Below are positions 12,226 to 35,576 of a stretch of DNA of 64,000 bases, one piece after another. The stretch lies in assembly GCA_039707465.1 (NCBI GenBank), contig CM077644.1:95647375-95711374 (forward strand), given 5' to 3'. A model generated the notes under the pieces. That model made no database searches. It was not told the origin of the DNA and worked only from the letters and a program-made list of their open reading frames with translations. Both the position numbers and the translations under genes were made by a program. The stretch is from Rhabdophis nuchalis. Taxonomy: Eukaryota > Chordata > Lepidosauria > Squamata > Natricidae. Position 1 is the first letter of the stretch; each line of letters starts with the position of its first letter.

Positions 12226-15169
12226 TATTATTTTCTGGAGCCATTCGTGTAATTCCCATACAAGTCTGCTCTATGACATTTAACAAACAAGAAATCATAG
12301 AAGCCATGGTTCCAAAGAACAACTAAATTATTCGTGTCAAATCATTTTTATCAATGGAATTATTAAATCAAAGTGTCATAATTTAAATACCAACTCAGAG
12401 AAATAAAGGTGAAAGCATAACACGAACCATTTCTGTTTTCCTCAGCTAAAGAAGTAAAATTGTGTAATTTTACCATGAGAATTCTTGCAGACAAACTCTG
12501 CTCTTTGACCTACACTTCTGCTTTCGCTGTATTCCCATTACTTCTGGTTTGGCTTGTAGTATAACTGACAAGTTCCTGCTTGCTAAAATATCAGGAAACT
12601 CATCAATTTTTGCAATCATTCAAAAGGCCCTATTCAAATTCAAAATAAATCCTTACTGATAAAGCTATTTCACAGTACTTGAAAATTTCCTCCGAATATC
12701 ATATTTGTTATAAGCTATACAATAGCTTATAACAATAGCTTAGAATCTGTTTTTCTTACGCAACGTAATTATCTGTTCAGTCAGCCAGCATTTCGAGTCT
12801 GGTGAAAACAGTACATAGTTGAAATCTCTCTTTCTCTCTAACTTGTAGCAAAGATAAAGTTTAAAAAAAATGTATGGAATTTTTACAACAGAATAGCAGC
12901 TATGCATTTATTAGACTGGATGGAGAGTTTGTCCCCCAAGAACAGATATATTCTGCCTGCTGAAAACAGAGCCCTTAAAGAGACCCCAACTTTCCAGAGA
13001 ACCCCAAAAGTCTAGGGCACGTCAGGCAGGGTACAAAGGTTATAAAAGCGTGTGGATCAAAGCACTGGATCTTTTTTGTACTATGGAAATGTTCCATTAG
13101 CTGTTGCAAAAGTTGAAAAGCTGCTTGTGGATTTGCAAAATAAGAAGTTGGAACCTAAGTTATAGTGCATTGAAACAATTCCCTAGCCAGGCTGATGAAG
13201 CAAAGTAGGAGTTACAGATATTGAGCTAACAGAGTCTTTTCGAGATCCAGATTCAACATTCCTAGAATGCACACATAGCACCTAATGGGAACATCATAAA
13301 GCAGACCTACCTTTTCCTGAGATCAAACATCAATTACTTTAATGTACCGTATTAATGACAGGTGCCAATCTTTGCTACAAATCACATTTTGTTATTTGAA
13401 TCTGGATCTTCACAGACCCATTAGTAACAAAATAAAATTCAACTTAAATTAAATTACATTAATTGGAATTATGTTGAAATTATGTATAATGCTTGATCAA
13501 GACATGACTCACATTACGTGCCAATAAAAATTAATTTACATATTATTCCCTTAGTGGATTACAAAGGACTGACTAAAGGCACTTATACCAACTATGTGCT
13601 GAACTAGCAGATCAAGAGCAAACATGAAGCACTTCAAAGGAGTTTCAAGCAGACAACTTTTTTCCTTTCTCCTCCCACATTTTCCAGAAACTGAAATGTA
13701 ATTAGCTAATCTTTTCCCAAATTGGAATTCGTATAATCTTCATATAATTACCCCAACATTTTTGTCCCTCACCTTTCCCTTACTGTATGTTCAGTCAGTG
13801 GCCCCTTTCTTTGATCTGATGCTCTCCAGATATTGTGGAACAGAGATAATGAAAACTGAATCCAAGGATGTCTGGAGAATTTAAAATTAAGCAAGGCCAT
13901 TAAATGTTAAGTGATGCCTTTTAGATGTTTTTAAATGTTATATTGAGATTTTATAGTTTAATGCACCTGTATTAAGTTATGTAAGTTAAGTAAGTAATAA
14001 ATTAAGATTACCTATTATATAATCTTCATAAGAATTGTTTGCAGTACCTGAACATTTGCATATGACAACAGTTTAAAAAAAATAACAATACCTCCAAGAA
14101 ACCTGATGGATTTCCAATCCCTGAAGATAGTAAGTTGATTGAAAGGTATCAAGATAATTATTTTCTTTAAGAGTTTTTATAATTGAGTATAAATTACTTT
14201 ACTGGAAATAAAATAAAACAGTGGAAAGCCATATTTTAATGGAAAGATGAGTTTGCTTGCTTTTTCATATTTTCTGAGTCTTGTGTTTCGTTTTGAAGAC
14301 GATCATTCTCACTCCATCAATCAGGAGGGAGAAAATAAAACAGTAATTCTTTGCCTTAAATCTGCTTCTTTAAATGTTAACGCTTGCTTTGTGGATTCTC
14401 TCTCCTGCAGGACCACATAGTGATAATAATCAAAGCCCTTACTTCTTTTTCCACCCATAATCAATCCCACTGCAGAATAAGCATCAACTTAAGAGCTTTG
14501 AGTAGAAACCAAGTGTTTTCCAGGAATCCTCCTTTCAAAGGCAAACGTGATATGTTTAGGAAAAAAGCTTGCTCAGGCTTCTTCTTTCTTAGGGTGACTT
14601 TGAGCCAGTCACTCTCTCTCAGTCTTAGGAAGCAAGCAACTACTTTCCAAAAAACCTTACCAAGAAAACTGTAGGGACCAGTCAAGGCAGTTGGCAGGTG
14701 TCAACAGTGACCCCCCCAAAAAAGTGTGATGAAAAGGACATAGACATAAACAAAGTAATAGTGAATGGCCAATAATGTTGCCATCTGTAAAACAGATCTG
14801 TCTTACAGTGCTGCCTAAACCAATAGTTATGGAGGCACAAGAAACTGTATGATCCCATGAACATCTTTGCAGTTCAGATGTATCTAAAACTACTAACTTA
14901 TTAACATAATCATGTTTTATTCCAAATATTAATATATAGAAAGTTTTCACCTTCTCTTGCTACCCCACCCATATTTCAGATATATATTGTAAAAAGGCAT
15001 CATCGGAAATTATCTGGACACTATTCAATAGAATTTAAACACCCAGTGATACCATCTGACAAGATCTCTATCATTAGCAGGTTTAGCATTACATGCATTC
15101 TCAGAAAGGTAAACTAGGGTTGGACCTACATACTATTTACATGAGACACCATCGAGAAATAGGTTAGAG
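12226..15169. other. Intergenic DNA, mostly featureless
   Basis: No exon seen. Only the SINE-like patch at 14575-14712 stands out. Confidence 0.4.
14575..14712 (+). repeat. Sauria SINE / Bov-B-like fragment
   Basis: The phrase GGGTGACTTTGAGCCAGTCA matches the middle of the Sauria SINE copies in this window. The following AAAACCTTACCAAGAAAACTG phrase recurs near 25435. Ends are unclear. Confidence 0.45.
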
Positions 15170-15254
15170 CAGGGTTCTGCAAAGTTGGCTCTTCTAAGAC
15201 TGCTGGACTTCAACTCCCAGAATTCCCCAGCCAGCTATGCTGTGCAGACCCCTG
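15170..15254. mobile_element. hAT-like short MITE
   Basis: An 85 bp element between perfect 8 bp repeats GGTTAGAG (15162-15169 and 15255-15262). Ends CAGGGTTCTGCA and TGCAGACCCCTG are inverted. It contains the ACTTCAACTCCCAGAATTCC core. Confidence 0.85.
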
Positions 15255-17050
15255 GGTTAGAGTAAGATGTCCAAAAGCAAGCAAACAACCAAAAACCCCA
15301 CACAAGAAGCCATGGAGTAGGGAAATAGCAAATCAACAAGCAAAACAAGATCTGCTGGTTATTTGTTTCTTTTGTTGCCAAGAAGTGTATGAAAGTAATC
15401 TCTGAAAGTCAAGCTTGAGTTTAAATAGAAATTACTTTATTATAGTTTCTATAGCTATACATCACTTCAGATTTGATTTCAGACATGTCCTTTGGAGCAT
15501 GGGAGGGCAAATAGCACTTTCCCTCACTTCTTTAAAGCAGCCACATCTTTCCCTTATATTCTGTAATAGTTCCAGAGGGAAAAATACAAAATAGGGGCTA
15601 TTTAATAATTATCATTATATGGGACATATTTTTGTATCACACACTTCACAAAAGATCTTGTTTTTCTTAAGGTTTGTATTCGGGAAATCAGTACAGTAAT
15701 AGTTCACTGTTCCAGTCTGCACAAGTATGCTAAGGTTCTTCTCTCCATCTTTAGACCAAAAGAGAGAGAGATTAATATTAATATTACAGAGATATGAATG
15801 CAGGTTTCCTATAATAGAATCTAGTGTTATCTTGTTACACCACTCCTGACTTCAAACTGAAATTGGATTACATTATATATGTAACCAAAAATATTTGCTA
15901 TAAATGAAATATGAAATCTTGAAAACACGAATCCAGGTAAACAAGATACTAATCCATGATTAATTAAAATGTGAGTTGCTAACTTAGCCTAACTGCTTAG
16001 GTTCATACAGCATAAATTAATCATGCTGGCAGGCGTTGTATAAACAGACTAAGTTATAGACTGATCAATTGTGCTTTAGATTAGTGCAGTTCATGTATCT
16101 ACAGTTAGAAAAAAGTAACTGGATAAATACCATAATATAAACACATAAGTATTATCCGTTGTTTTTAACCAGTACAATTAGCACTCTCAAGAAATTATTC
16201 TAGTCACCTTTCTTTTCCCAAAAGTATCATAATTAATGTAGCAGAGGGAAGAAAGGTAAGAATTTTCTTACATTACCTCTTTTTTCCCCCTCTTAGCAAG
16301 ATGCCTTCTATACTATAGCTACATTTCAAAGATAAATTTAATCTGTGCAACTTTCTCCAGCATCCAAATGTCAATGCTGTAAATCCCTAAATACAAAAAA
16401 AAAAAATTAAAAAAATTAGTAAGGTACAGTAGTTCCTGAGAAGCTAAATGAAAAAATATCTGGCATTGGTCCTAATTTACCTCTCAAACGCATAGACTAT
16501 GCATTTTAGAGAAGGCGGTACTGTATGTTTTGCGGGTGATATATTTTGTGAGTTTTGGTAGATTCTTTGATTTTTACATTGGATCCACATGAAAGAAACA
16601 TCAATTTACAGGCTACATCTGCTTATATTTTTATGTGGAGCTGATGAGACAATAGTTATGGTGCAGACATCTGGATCTCATGCAACTTGTGTGTGGAAAC
16701 ATCTTGAGGTTACACTATTTGAAGTATCATCTCTACATGGATGTCAGACAATCCTGCCCTTTTTTTTTTTATTTGACATTAGCATCATAAACCTTGTCAG
16801 ATTTATAACTGTTACATCCCCACGACCTGTGATTTGAGAGAAGTTTCAAATGGAGTTCTTACCAAAGATTTTTTGCACTGAAGCTATAGCTCACCCATGA
16901 AGCTGTGAACCAGAGCATCTTTAAGAGAATCTTTTATTAAAAACAGCATGGAAACCCAAAGGTACACATTTCATTTCGTAGGTTTGGTTTTCAAGTTGCA
17001 ATGGCAGGGAGAGGAGGGGGGAAAAACACCCCTATTTACTTCCAATTCTG
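15255..17050. other. F3 upstream region, no feature assigned
   Basis: AT-rich, without recognised repeats. Distal F3 control elements could lie here but nothing can be named from the sequence. Confidence 0.4.
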
Positions 17051-17519
17051 CGATTGGATCCACATGTCCTCACAACCGACCTACCGAGATCAACGGGGCT
17101 TAAATGGTTCGTGTCCACCCGCTTGATTTCCACAAGGGTCGTTTCTCTAAACTTCGTTAGAAAAAGCATCATTGTCCACATTCCTGTCGTCCAGATCTCC
17201 TCCTCCGTAACAGACGGCGACGGCGATCCGCGTCTGGCCCGTTGGTGCCCTTTCGTTCCCGCGCATCGCGGGGCGGAGCAAAGGGGGAAAGTAACCTTCC
17301 TTCACCCCGTCGGGCCTGAGATTCGATTCCCCGGCCTTTTTCCCCCTCCGAAGTCGCCTGGTCTCCACCCTAAGGTACCTGGGCCAAAGGCGAGGCCGCT
17401 CCGCCCTTTCCCCGCCGCTGCTCACCTGGCCCCACACACCCTGAAGAGCGAAGCGAGGGAGAAGCCACAGGGAAGGAGCGGTTCATCTCACGGCGGCGGA
17501 GGCTCGCGGGCGTGAGAGC

Positions 17520-17591
17520 TGAATCACAGCCAGCGCCTGAGTGATTCAATGAGCCTCTAAGCCACCCGCCGTCTGTCCGGAGAGTTTCCGG
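17520..17591 (+). promoter_or_regulatory. F3: Paired AP-1-like sites and kB-like site of the F3 promoter
   Basis: TGAATCA lies at 17520-17526, TGAGTGA/TGATTCA overlap at 17538-17548, and the palindrome CCGGAGAGTTTCCGG lies at 17577-17591. The human F3 promoter has a distal and a proximal AP-1 site followed by a kB-like CGGAGTTTCC site that together respond to LPS and cytokines. The order and strand are the same here, though spacing between the AP-1 pair and the kB-like site is somewhat wider. Activity is inferred, not shown. Confidence 0.65.
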
Positions 17592-17629
17592 AGGAGGGAG
17601 GGGGGAAAGAGGGGGGGGAAGAGGAACGC

Positions 17630-17637
17630 TATAAAAA
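17630..17637 (+). promoter_or_regulatory. F3: TATA box of F3
   Basis: TATAAAAA preceded by a GA-rich tract. The start codon is 128 bases downstream of the T, so transcription would begin near 17655-17665 with a 5' UTR of about 100 bases. The start site is inferred. Confidence 0.7.
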
Positions 17638-17757
17638 AAGGAAGAGCCGGCCAACTTTTTAGTTAAAGCCGCTGCCTCGCAGGCACCCACACACACACAT
17701 CCACACATCCACGCAACCCTCCTCCTCCGTTTCGCGAACTCCCTTCGAAGAGTCCCG

Positions 17758-28689
<10,932 letters not shown>

Positions 28690-28925
28690 GGACTAAACAC
28701 GCCCTGATTGAGCAAGAGACTTGATATGTGTTAATGTTGCAATGATGCCATGGGGGGAAAACCCCTTTCTGGAAGTAATAATAACTGACTCTTCTTTGTA
28801 CAGACTTTTATGGTTTCCGTGAAACATCTGATTTAAAACACTATTTAAACTCCTGTTTTAACTTCGCTGTTAAAACAATGAGAACTGTTTGAAATATATT
28901 AACTGACATATATGATGAAATGTTA

Positions 28926-29261
28926 GGGACGCGGTGGCTCAGTGGCTAACACGCTGAGCTTGTCGGTCAGAAACTTTGGCAGTTTGGCAGTTCAAATCCC
29001 TAGCACCGCGTAATGGAGTGAGCTCCCATTACTTGTCCCAGCTTCTGCCAACCTAGCAGTTCGAAAGCACGTAAAAAATGCAAGTAGAAAAATAGGGACC
29101 ACCTTTGGTGGGAAGGTAACAGCGTTCCGTGCGCTGGCCACATGACTACGGAGACGTCTTTGGACAGCGCTGGCTCTTTGGCTTTGAAACGGAGATGAGC
29201 ACCATCCCCTAAAATCGGGAATGACTAGCACATATGTGCGAGGGGAATCTTTACCTTTACC
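28926..29261 (+). mobile_element. tRNA-derived SINE in the F3 3' UTR
   Basis: A 336 bp element between perfect 15 bp direct repeats TATGATGAAATGTTA (28911-28925 and 29262-29276). It starts GGGACGCGGTGGCTCAGTGG with a box A-like GGCTCAGTGGC, has a box B-like AGTTCAAATCC, and ends in CTTTACCTTTACC. The intact repeats and little-decayed sequence indicate a young insertion. I do not recall the formal family name. Confidence 0.9.
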
Positions 29262-29801
29262 TATGATGAAATGTTACCGTTTCTACTGCACTTTTAATAG
29301 CATCTTTTTATATTGGGTGTTCTGGGTACATTAAGTGGTGATAACACTATATGAATGTGTTTTTAGCAGTCTGATTTTTGCATAAAGGGTATGGTACAAA
29401 TTGCCCTTCAACGTTAGAATATGTTGCAAGAAAATAACTGATAAAAAGGGAAAGATTCCCTTGAGCTGAACTTGACCATTGACCATGGAAGTGGTTCAAA
29501 AATGCCTTTTCTGGGCAGATATTTGGCAACAACTCTTAAATAATGATTCCGTTTTAATTAAAACTGTGTCAACTATTTCAGCTGGTAACGCGTTGCTGGC
29601 TGCCATTGCTAGAACTTAGCACTTTAAATATGTATTAGTAATTAACTGCTGGAAAGAAAGATATCTTAACTTTTTAATAATTCTGTATAACTGTAAAATC
29701 AAGTGGTGTGAATTGAGGTGAATTGTGGTACTATAATAACTTATTTATGATTTTTATGAATGAAAGCATATTTGTATATATTGCATTAATTTATTTAATA
29801 T

Positions 29802-29807
29802 AATAAA
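29802..29807 (+). terminator. F3: F3 polyadenylation signal
   Basis: AATAAA within ATATAATAAAGGT, about 1.1 kb after the stop. An alternative AATAAA lies at 29866-29871. Confidence 0.65.
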
Positions 29808-29879
29808 GGTAAATGGGGACTACAGACATATGTTTCTTAATTTGGGGCATTCGGGGATTTTTATAAATAAATGTTTTGT

Positions 29880-31579
29880 CAGTGCTGGCTAAAAATGGAT
29901 ATGTCATTGTACATTTTAAAACTTGTCACGTTGATAGCTAAATCACAAAATTAACTGAGAAATTAAGAGGAGAAATATATTTTCCCATTAAGTACCATAA
30001 TTAGGATTTCTTTTAACATATGAATTGTTTGTGCTTCTGTTCATTTCTCTACTGTAAAATACATAAAATTACTTGCAGAAATACATTTCAAGTGTGCCAA
30101 CATGGACTGACTAGTAACACAAATCTTAGCTCCACCATCAGAAAGAAACATATATCAACCATGATTTATTCTACTGATGATTTATAAAATTCATAGAACA
30201 TTTTCTATTTGAAATGTAGAATATACTCCTATAATTCCTATTTGTGTTCGGTGTTGTGAAGAGTTCTTTATATAGAAAGTATAACTATGTTGTGAGGTTA
30301 TTGTGGGGTTTTTTGGGTTTTTTTTGCAAGTGGAGAAGTACATGTATATAATGCTAGGGTCATACAAATAAGTAATTGTAATTATACGTATTTATAAACA
30401 TTAAGATCCTATTTAGAAACACGGGAGGTCAATTGGTATCATACATTATAACAAGGTCAGTGAACAAGTCCAGGCTGCCAAAAGGTATGTCAGGAATGTA
30501 ATTAGGAGCTTAACGAGGAATGTGATTTCTTGTGACTATTTTGAATGAAAAGCTTATGACATTCGTGACATGCAGTACGTTTATTCTAACCCTTTCACTT
30601 AGATAACATTCCCAACATAAAACATGTAATGTAATGATTAGATGGTAGCAGCAAAATTAAGTTTTAATCCAAAATATCAAATAATTTAAATAGCCACAAA
30701 TCTTCTAGATAGCCTACATTGGGGCAATGAGTTTTGCAGCAAGTGCCTTGCACTGTTTAGAACCAACCAAGCATATGTTAATTAATTCGTGTAACATTTC
30801 TCATCCCTTCCACCCCAGTAAAATTAATTTCGTTGCTTCAATTCCTATGAAGTTTGTATAAGAAATACATTTACTACTTTTAACAATCTGTAGATCAAGG
30901 GGATCCATAAAGTTTGTAGTACTGGAACTGCCTATTGTGGACTTGAACAGAAAGAATGGTAAAAATGCTCATGGGCTTCCACCATGTGATGGATCAGGTT
31001 AAGTTGCTCATGACACTTTTGGAGAGTTTGTGAACTCCTGACCTTCTTTATTGCTAAAGCTTTTCCATCTAGCATCGTGTTTGATCTTGCCTGTCACAGA
31101 ACACTCACTTCTCAGCTTCATCCTGTTAAATCCATGTCGATTACTTCTACAATCTGTGATTTAGCCTATCTTTAGGAAGGAAAGGGCAAAACTTGCGGTT
31201 CTGTACGTCACCCTATGGACAGCTCCTTAGTCCAACAGTAGTAATTTCCATGTGTTCCTCTATCCACATACTGAGATGGAAGTTCTAGGAGTTTTTGTTG
31301 TTTATGAATAGCCTTTCCTATCTGGTTTAGGGGACCAAAACTATCAGTAACGCATGAATATTTTTTCTGAGAAAGAAGTGATCCAGGCTACAACATGGCT
31401 ATTAAGATATTTTTATTTATTTATCAAATTTTAAAACCTCATATTTCCCCCATGGAGAGGGATGGCTTTTATTTAGCGATTCTAAAAATAAATACTTTGG
31501 AGATTGCTTAGGCAATCATTCATTTCAGTACTGTATCAAAGCTGTGATGTTTAGGATTTAATTTTAGGTAATCAATTAA
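29880..31579. other. Intergenic DNA downstream of F3
   Basis: No exon or clear repeat. AT-rich. Confidence 0.4.
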
Positions 31580-32681
31580 GAGATCAACAGAGTGGAAGGG
31601 ACCTTGTAGTTCATCTAATCCAACCACCCCACCCAAGCAGGAGACCCTATACCAGTGATGGCGAACCTATGGCACATGTACCACAGGTGGCGCGCGGAGC
31701 CATTTGTCAGGGCACGTGAGGTGATGCCCTGTCAGCTTGCCAGCTGAATTCACCCTTTTTTGCATGCTGTTTTCACCCTCCCCAGGAGTCTGGGGAGGGC
31801 GAACAGAGCCTCCCCCCACCCCCAGGAGGCCCTCTGGAGGCTTCATGAACTTCCCTGAAGCCTCCGGACACACAAAATGATGCGCCGTCGAAACTGGAAG
31901 TGACGTCCGATTTGCTTGGAGCAGCATTTTGAGTGGTCCAGAGGCTTCAGGGAAGCCACCTGAAGGTCTCTGAAGCCTCCGGACTACTCAAAATGATGCT
32001 CCAAGCAAATCAGACGTCACTTCCGGTTTCGGCGGCATGTCATTTTGAGTGCTCCGGAAGCTTCCCAGGTTCTCTGGAGGCTTCAGCGACTTTCAGGAGG
32101 CTTCCCTGAAGCCTCCAGAGCACTCAAAATGACGTGCCACCAAAACTGGTGACATCCGATTTGCTTGGAGTGTCATTTTAAGCGGTCCGGAGGCTTCAGG
32201 GAAGTCTCCTGAAGGTAGCTAAAGCCTCCAGAGGGCCTCCAGGGGGACAAGGGAGGCTGTTTTCGCCCTCCCCAGGCTCCTATAAAGCCTCTGGAGCCTG
32301 GAGAGAGAGAAAAGACCATGCAGAAAATGGGGGGAGGTCGCGCCTGTAGTGCACACGTGCACTGGGGGGGGGGTTCGCATTGCATTATGGGTGCGGCACG
32401 ACCACGCACGACCCCCCCTGCGCTCCCCTCACTTATGGCACACGAGCCAAAAAAGGTTCATCATCGTTGCCCTATATACCATTTCTTGAAAGTCTTAAGT
32501 GATGAAGCTCCCACAATTTCTGAAGGCAAACTGTTCCATTGGTTGATTGCTCTCACTGTCAGAACATTTCTCCTAATTTTTAGGTTGAATCTCTCCTTGA
32601 TCAGTTTCCATCCATTAATCCTTGTCCAGCCTTCAGCTGCTTTGGAAAATAGCTTGACCCCCTCCTCTCTGTGGTCCTCAA
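31580..32681 (-). mobile_element. CR1 3' fragment split by a hAT element
   Basis: The CR1 3' end is at 31580-31652 (CAGAGTGGAAGGGACCTTGT). It resumes at 32470-32681 with the matching downstream part (TTCTGAAGGCAAACTGTTCC, CAGTTTCCATCCATTAATCC). The gap is the insertion described next. The right end runs into a GTAGTCCT-family MITE fragment. Confidence 0.85.
31653..32469. mobile_element. hAT-like family C element with internal repeats
   Basis: Ends CAGTGATGGCGAACCTATGG and AAAAGGTTCATCATCGTTG are inverted. Flanks are CCCTATAC (31645-31652) and CCCTATAT (32470-32477). Inside, units of about 100 bases alternate in orientation and carry GGAGGCTTCAGGGAAG, GATTTGCTTGGAGC and TCATTTTGAG. GC-rich, without a credible ORF. 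Confidence 0.78.
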
Positions 32682-33063
32682 CTTACAACTGGTCACTTAG
32701 CAACTATTAGAAGTTACAATGGATTCCCCCAAAATGTAATTTAGGACGTGTTGGAACCTATTCAAAATTCTGACCTCCTCCCGCCCCCTCTCCTGTTCAC
32801 ATGGCCATTTTTTAGGGGCTTGGCAGCTGGCCTGTATTTGTGACTGATTGCAGCATCTGAAGTTATGTGATTACAACTTATGATGTTTTTCATGAAAACC
32901 AATGTTTGCTTCCAGTTTCAAAAAAAACCCTCCAAAAATCCCCACTCAAAGGGTTTGCTTAACAGCCATTACAAAATGGGTCATAATATCAGGTCGGTCA
33001 TGTGATGACCTGCTTTACAATATTCATGACTTAAAACCAGAATTGTAAATCAAGAACTATCTT
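32682..33063. repeat. GTAGTCCT-family MITE, degraded
   Basis: GGTCCTCAACTTACAACTGG at the left and TTGTAAATCAAGAACTATC at the right. It abuts the CR1 fragment. Confidence 0.6.
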
Positions 33064-34369
33064 AAACAAAAGTAATTGGGGAGCCATTCCAACTTTCCTT
33101 TCCTAACCCCATGTTTCTTTTTAAATAAAATAAAATAAAGTAAGGAAAATGCAGGAAAAGATGGAGGTGTTACAAATCAAGACTACGTAGAATTAATAAG
33201 GTAAGTGCATCAGTAAAATGTTGAAGTGAAAGTGCTAGTATGATTTTATTCTCATTATGTGTACTTTTACAGTGTTTAAAACCACAAATGACTCACATCT
33301 TGAGTAGCTGTATTCTCTAATGCATTACATCATCCAGCTGATTTTTATTCATTTTTATTCATTTTACCTCAAATGTTGTATTGATTTTACTCCAAACAAC
33401 ATGTTGATTGATTTATTTGATTTATTTGATTTGTAGACCGCACCCTCTCCCCGAAGGGAGACACTGAAATAAGACACTGAAATAAGTTGCTCATTTTCCT
33501 TAAAATGTATTAAAAGAAAGATTCACAGGAAACCAATTTTGTATCCAGTATTGTATTTAATGCTTTTTTTTACTATATAGCACATCTGTTGCACACATTT
33601 CTCTTATAAGCACACCTTTTTCCCCCCAAAACCAAATACAACTGATTTTTTTTACTGATCTGGATTTTCATACATCGTGCTCTGTTCACTTGTTTTAATT
33701 GTGTAATGTGTGGATGACTTTGGAGAAATAAATGCTGCCCAGGAAATAATAAGTCAAGAGAAAGGAGAGCCCAAGGATTTAATGGTCAGATAAAGAAATG
33801 TAGAAAGTACTCACCCAAATTTATCAGATGATTTCAGGTAGAAAGTTTGTAGATTCAGACTTGCAAAATTCTGTTAATTTAGCCTTACCATAAAGTAAAT
33901 TTAGCCTTACCATAAAGTAAATGTAGTTGTCTGGTAGTTTTTCCTGTCTGGTTTGCTTCAGGGAGGGGGGAGGAGGGGAGGCTGACTTCAGTGTTTCAAA
34001 TCTGAAGTTAAAAACTTTGCACTGCCATTTTTAATCAGCTGATCAATTGGGGCAGATCCTTCCTAAGTTTCTTCCTTGGATGGTTAAGACCTTGGGGACT
34101 TCCCCTTCTTTTGTAAGATTGTTTCCTAAGTAGTATATTTTTTCCCTCTTTCTCAAAGGTCAGTCATATGTTCCATTCCATCCCTTTCTTCTACAGTCCA
34201 TCCAGTCTAGTCTAGACTCTAGCACAATAAATAAATATCCTAAATTACTATTTTTGACAAGGAAACAAATCATATTTGAACTAATTATTGACTGCATTTC
34301 GGAATGGGCTACCCAGATTTGGCCTTTCCTGTAAATTTCAGCAGCACAGACTCCTATGTTTGATGATAG
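33064..34369. other. Intergenic DNA
   Basis: Contains a short fragment TTTGTAGACCGCACCCTCTCC (33430) of a dispersed repeat and a tandem pair of TTTAGCCTTACCATAAAGTA (33878-33920). Otherwise nothing. Confidence 0.4.
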
Positions 34370-34741
34370 CAGGAGTGGGCTTTAAAAGTTTTAGCAAGGG
34401 ATTCTCTGCCTGGTTGCTGGGTGGGCATGGCCATGGTGGGCATGGCCAAGTTGGCCTCCTGCACCATGTCAGGGGGGGGGATTTTTGCCCTCCCTGGGCT
34501 CCCAAGGCTTTTCCTGAGCTTCTGGGAGAGAGAAAATGGCCTCCACAGGCTCCAGAGGCCCATTTTTCGCCCTCCTTGAGTCTCCAAACACACCCTGCAC
34601 TTACCTGCATCCAAAATGGGCCACGTGGGGACTCCTGGGAGGGGAGGGATGGGCGGGGCCAGCCAGGAGTTGGATTTGGGGGGCTCTCTGAACTGCACAG
34701 AATCTTAGCTAGAGGTTTTCCCGAACCCCTGCGAACCTCTG
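34370..34741. mobile_element. hAT-like nonautonomous element, family A copy 2
   Basis: Matches the element at 8374-8784 over most of its length. Flanks GATGATAG (34362-34369) and GAGGATAG (34742-34749) match at 7 of 8 bases. The right end is slightly shorter than in copy 1. Confidence 0.72.
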
Positions 34742-35497
34742 GAGGATAGCATATGTTTTGGGAAACTTACCAGAACATGTTTTTTTCAAACTGGAATGAA
34801 AGAAAAGCGCTGTATCAGTACTTCATATTTATGTTACAAACAGAGTACTACAGATAAATTAGTATACCACTGAAGCAGACCTCTGTTGCAGCAGTAATTC
34901 TTATAAAATTATGCACAGGTTTGCATTGAAAATGAAGCTTAATGTCTTCTGATGCTTTGGGGGGGGGGAATTCTCCTTCAGTCCTTCCTTTCCACTTTAA
35001 AATCTTGCAGACTGCTATTGAATTTCATTATATTTGTATATTCCGTTCAATGTACTTTAAAAAGTATGACAACAGAAGAAAGAATTAAAATGCTAATGAA
35101 CTATAGATCCCTTAGTGTTAGCCAGAGCTCCTTCAAGGATATAGAACGCACACTGTTTTGTTTGGATATTGGATTTTGAAATGTAGAGGATGTCAAATTG
35201 ACAGCAGCCTTTCCTTAACAGCCCCCCCCCCCAACAATTTCCTAGAATTTCTGGCCACAATGTCCATTTTTGAGGGTTGTGGTTGTAGAAGCCTTCATGG
35301 TATCCAATTCTGAGACTGTTCCAGAGTATGTCATTTTTCCACTTTCTGACAAAAGTAACACAGACCACAATCCCTTCCGGTGAGAAAATTTCTGAGAATA
35401 GAACAAGAATCAGGAATTTCTGTGCTTAAAAATTATGTTGAACTATTATTTTTATCAGGATCCTTGGTAATTTGGTGAATAGCAAATGAGGCTAAGA

Positions 35498-35499
<2 letters not shown>
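34742..35499. other. Intergenic DNA
   Basis: No feature beyond homopolymer runs (G at 34962, C at 35222). Confidence 0.4.

Positions 35500-35574
<75 letters not shown>
35500..35574. repeat. (TAA)n microsatellite
   Basis: About 25 TAA units directly abutting the 3' end of the CR1 fragment that follows, so it may have grown from the CR1 tail. Confidence 0.97.

Positions 35575-35576
<2 letters not shown>

Larger units (their letters stand above)
28690..29825 (+). other. F3: F3 3' UTR
   Basis: Follows the stop codon without another splice signal. It is AT-rich and contains scattered ATTTA pentamers (for example CTATTTAAACT and the TTATTTATGA region), as in the AU-rich, unstable human F3 mRNA. 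It is interrupted by a young SINE at 28926-29261. The end is set by the AATAAA at 29802; a second signal lies at 29866. Confidence 0.7.

Noticed and set aside
17054..17515. 153-codon + strand ORF in the CpG island
   Set aside because: It lies in promoter DNA with no recognisable domain. GC-rich DNA has few stops, and several overlapping frames on both strands are equally open.
34288..34749. 153-codon + strand ORF
   Set aside because: It is mostly the second copy of the same GC-rich repeat.
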